A stretch of DNA of 64,000 nucleotides from Pseudomonadota bacterium. Lineage in GTDB: Bacteria > Pseudomonadota > Alphaproteobacteria > Caulobacterales > Caulobacteraceae. A program made the position numbers and the translations under genes. Positions 61,456 through 64,000 of this stretch are shown here, piece by piece (positions within the stretch are counted from its first letter, which is position 1; every line of letters starts with the position of its first letter). Where the stretch lies: assembly GCA_023390245.1 (NCBI GenBank), contig JAEWDF010000115.1, forward strand, positions 1 to 64,000, written 5' to 3'. Below the pieces are notes generated by a model. It was not told the origin of the DNA, searched no databases, and saw only the letters and a program-made list of their open reading frames with translations.

Positions 61456-64000
<2,545 letters not shown>

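Overview
The window is very GC-rich, densely coded on both strands, and reads as chromosome from an alphaproteobacterium of the Caulobacterales, most likely Caulobacteraceae and perhaps Brevundimonas. The family call rests on gene content (cysD-cysNC, bkd with an Lrp-type regulator, sdhCDAB, sucA-sucB, rodZ-ispG, ptsP next to lysC, the comF-grxC-nitrilase-DUF1178 block) and on one exact CtrA-type site, TTAA-N7-TTAA, at 8977-8991. The genus is inference. There is no phage, insertion sequence, CRISPR array or rRNA. No stretch longer than 300 bases lacks a gene; the largest gap is 272 bases upstream of nrdA.

Layout. 1-4000: a truncated class V aminotransferase, then the leftward rpmH-rnpA-yidC-engB cluster. 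4100-7000: a VTT/DedA-like membrane protein overlapping a sensor kinase, then a secreted small protein. 7000-18000: nrdB and nrdA, 8 kb apart, each preceded by candidate paired NrdR boxes; between them lie a glutathione transferase, a GDP-mannose synthase-type gene with a CtrA site, cysD-cysNC, tRNA-Arg(ACG), a lipoprotein gamma-glutamyltransferase and an outer-membrane barrel. 18200-24900: PAP2 phosphatase, orphan ABC ATPase, a nucleotidyltransferase-metallophosphoesterase pair, a hybrid membrane histidine kinase, and an overlapping kinase-PilZ pair beside a [2Fe-2S] ferredoxin. 25200-28700: sdhCDAB.

29500-37650: a branched-chain keto-acid dehydrogenase operon (bkdA1-bkdA2-bkdB-lpdA) with a divergent Lrp/AsnC regulator, flanked on both sides by pirin genes. 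bkdB carries an in-frame 129-bp palindromic repeat in its interdomain linker, and a second inverted repeat fills the bkdB-lpdA gap. 37700-44300: secA opposite a SurA/PpiC lipoprotein and argJ. Between argJ and mutT sits a two-gene insert: a 74-residue protein resembling a colicin E5-type ribonuclease domain and an overlapping 94-residue partner. This is the best candidate for an undescribed system in the window. An orphan Flp pilin follows.

44300-64000: a BioC/NDUFAF5-like methyltransferase and comF that share start-codon bases, grxC, nitrilase, DUF1178, an AraC regulator, small conserved genes, ubiG, lysC, ptsP, rodZ-like (with an exact DnaA box upstream), ispG, a receiver protein, prfA, two small membrane proteins, then sucB and a truncated sucA. 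Together the genes cover central carbon metabolism (2-oxoglutarate and branched-chain keto-acid dehydrogenases, succinate dehydrogenase), dNTP synthesis, sulfate activation, protein export and envelope functions.
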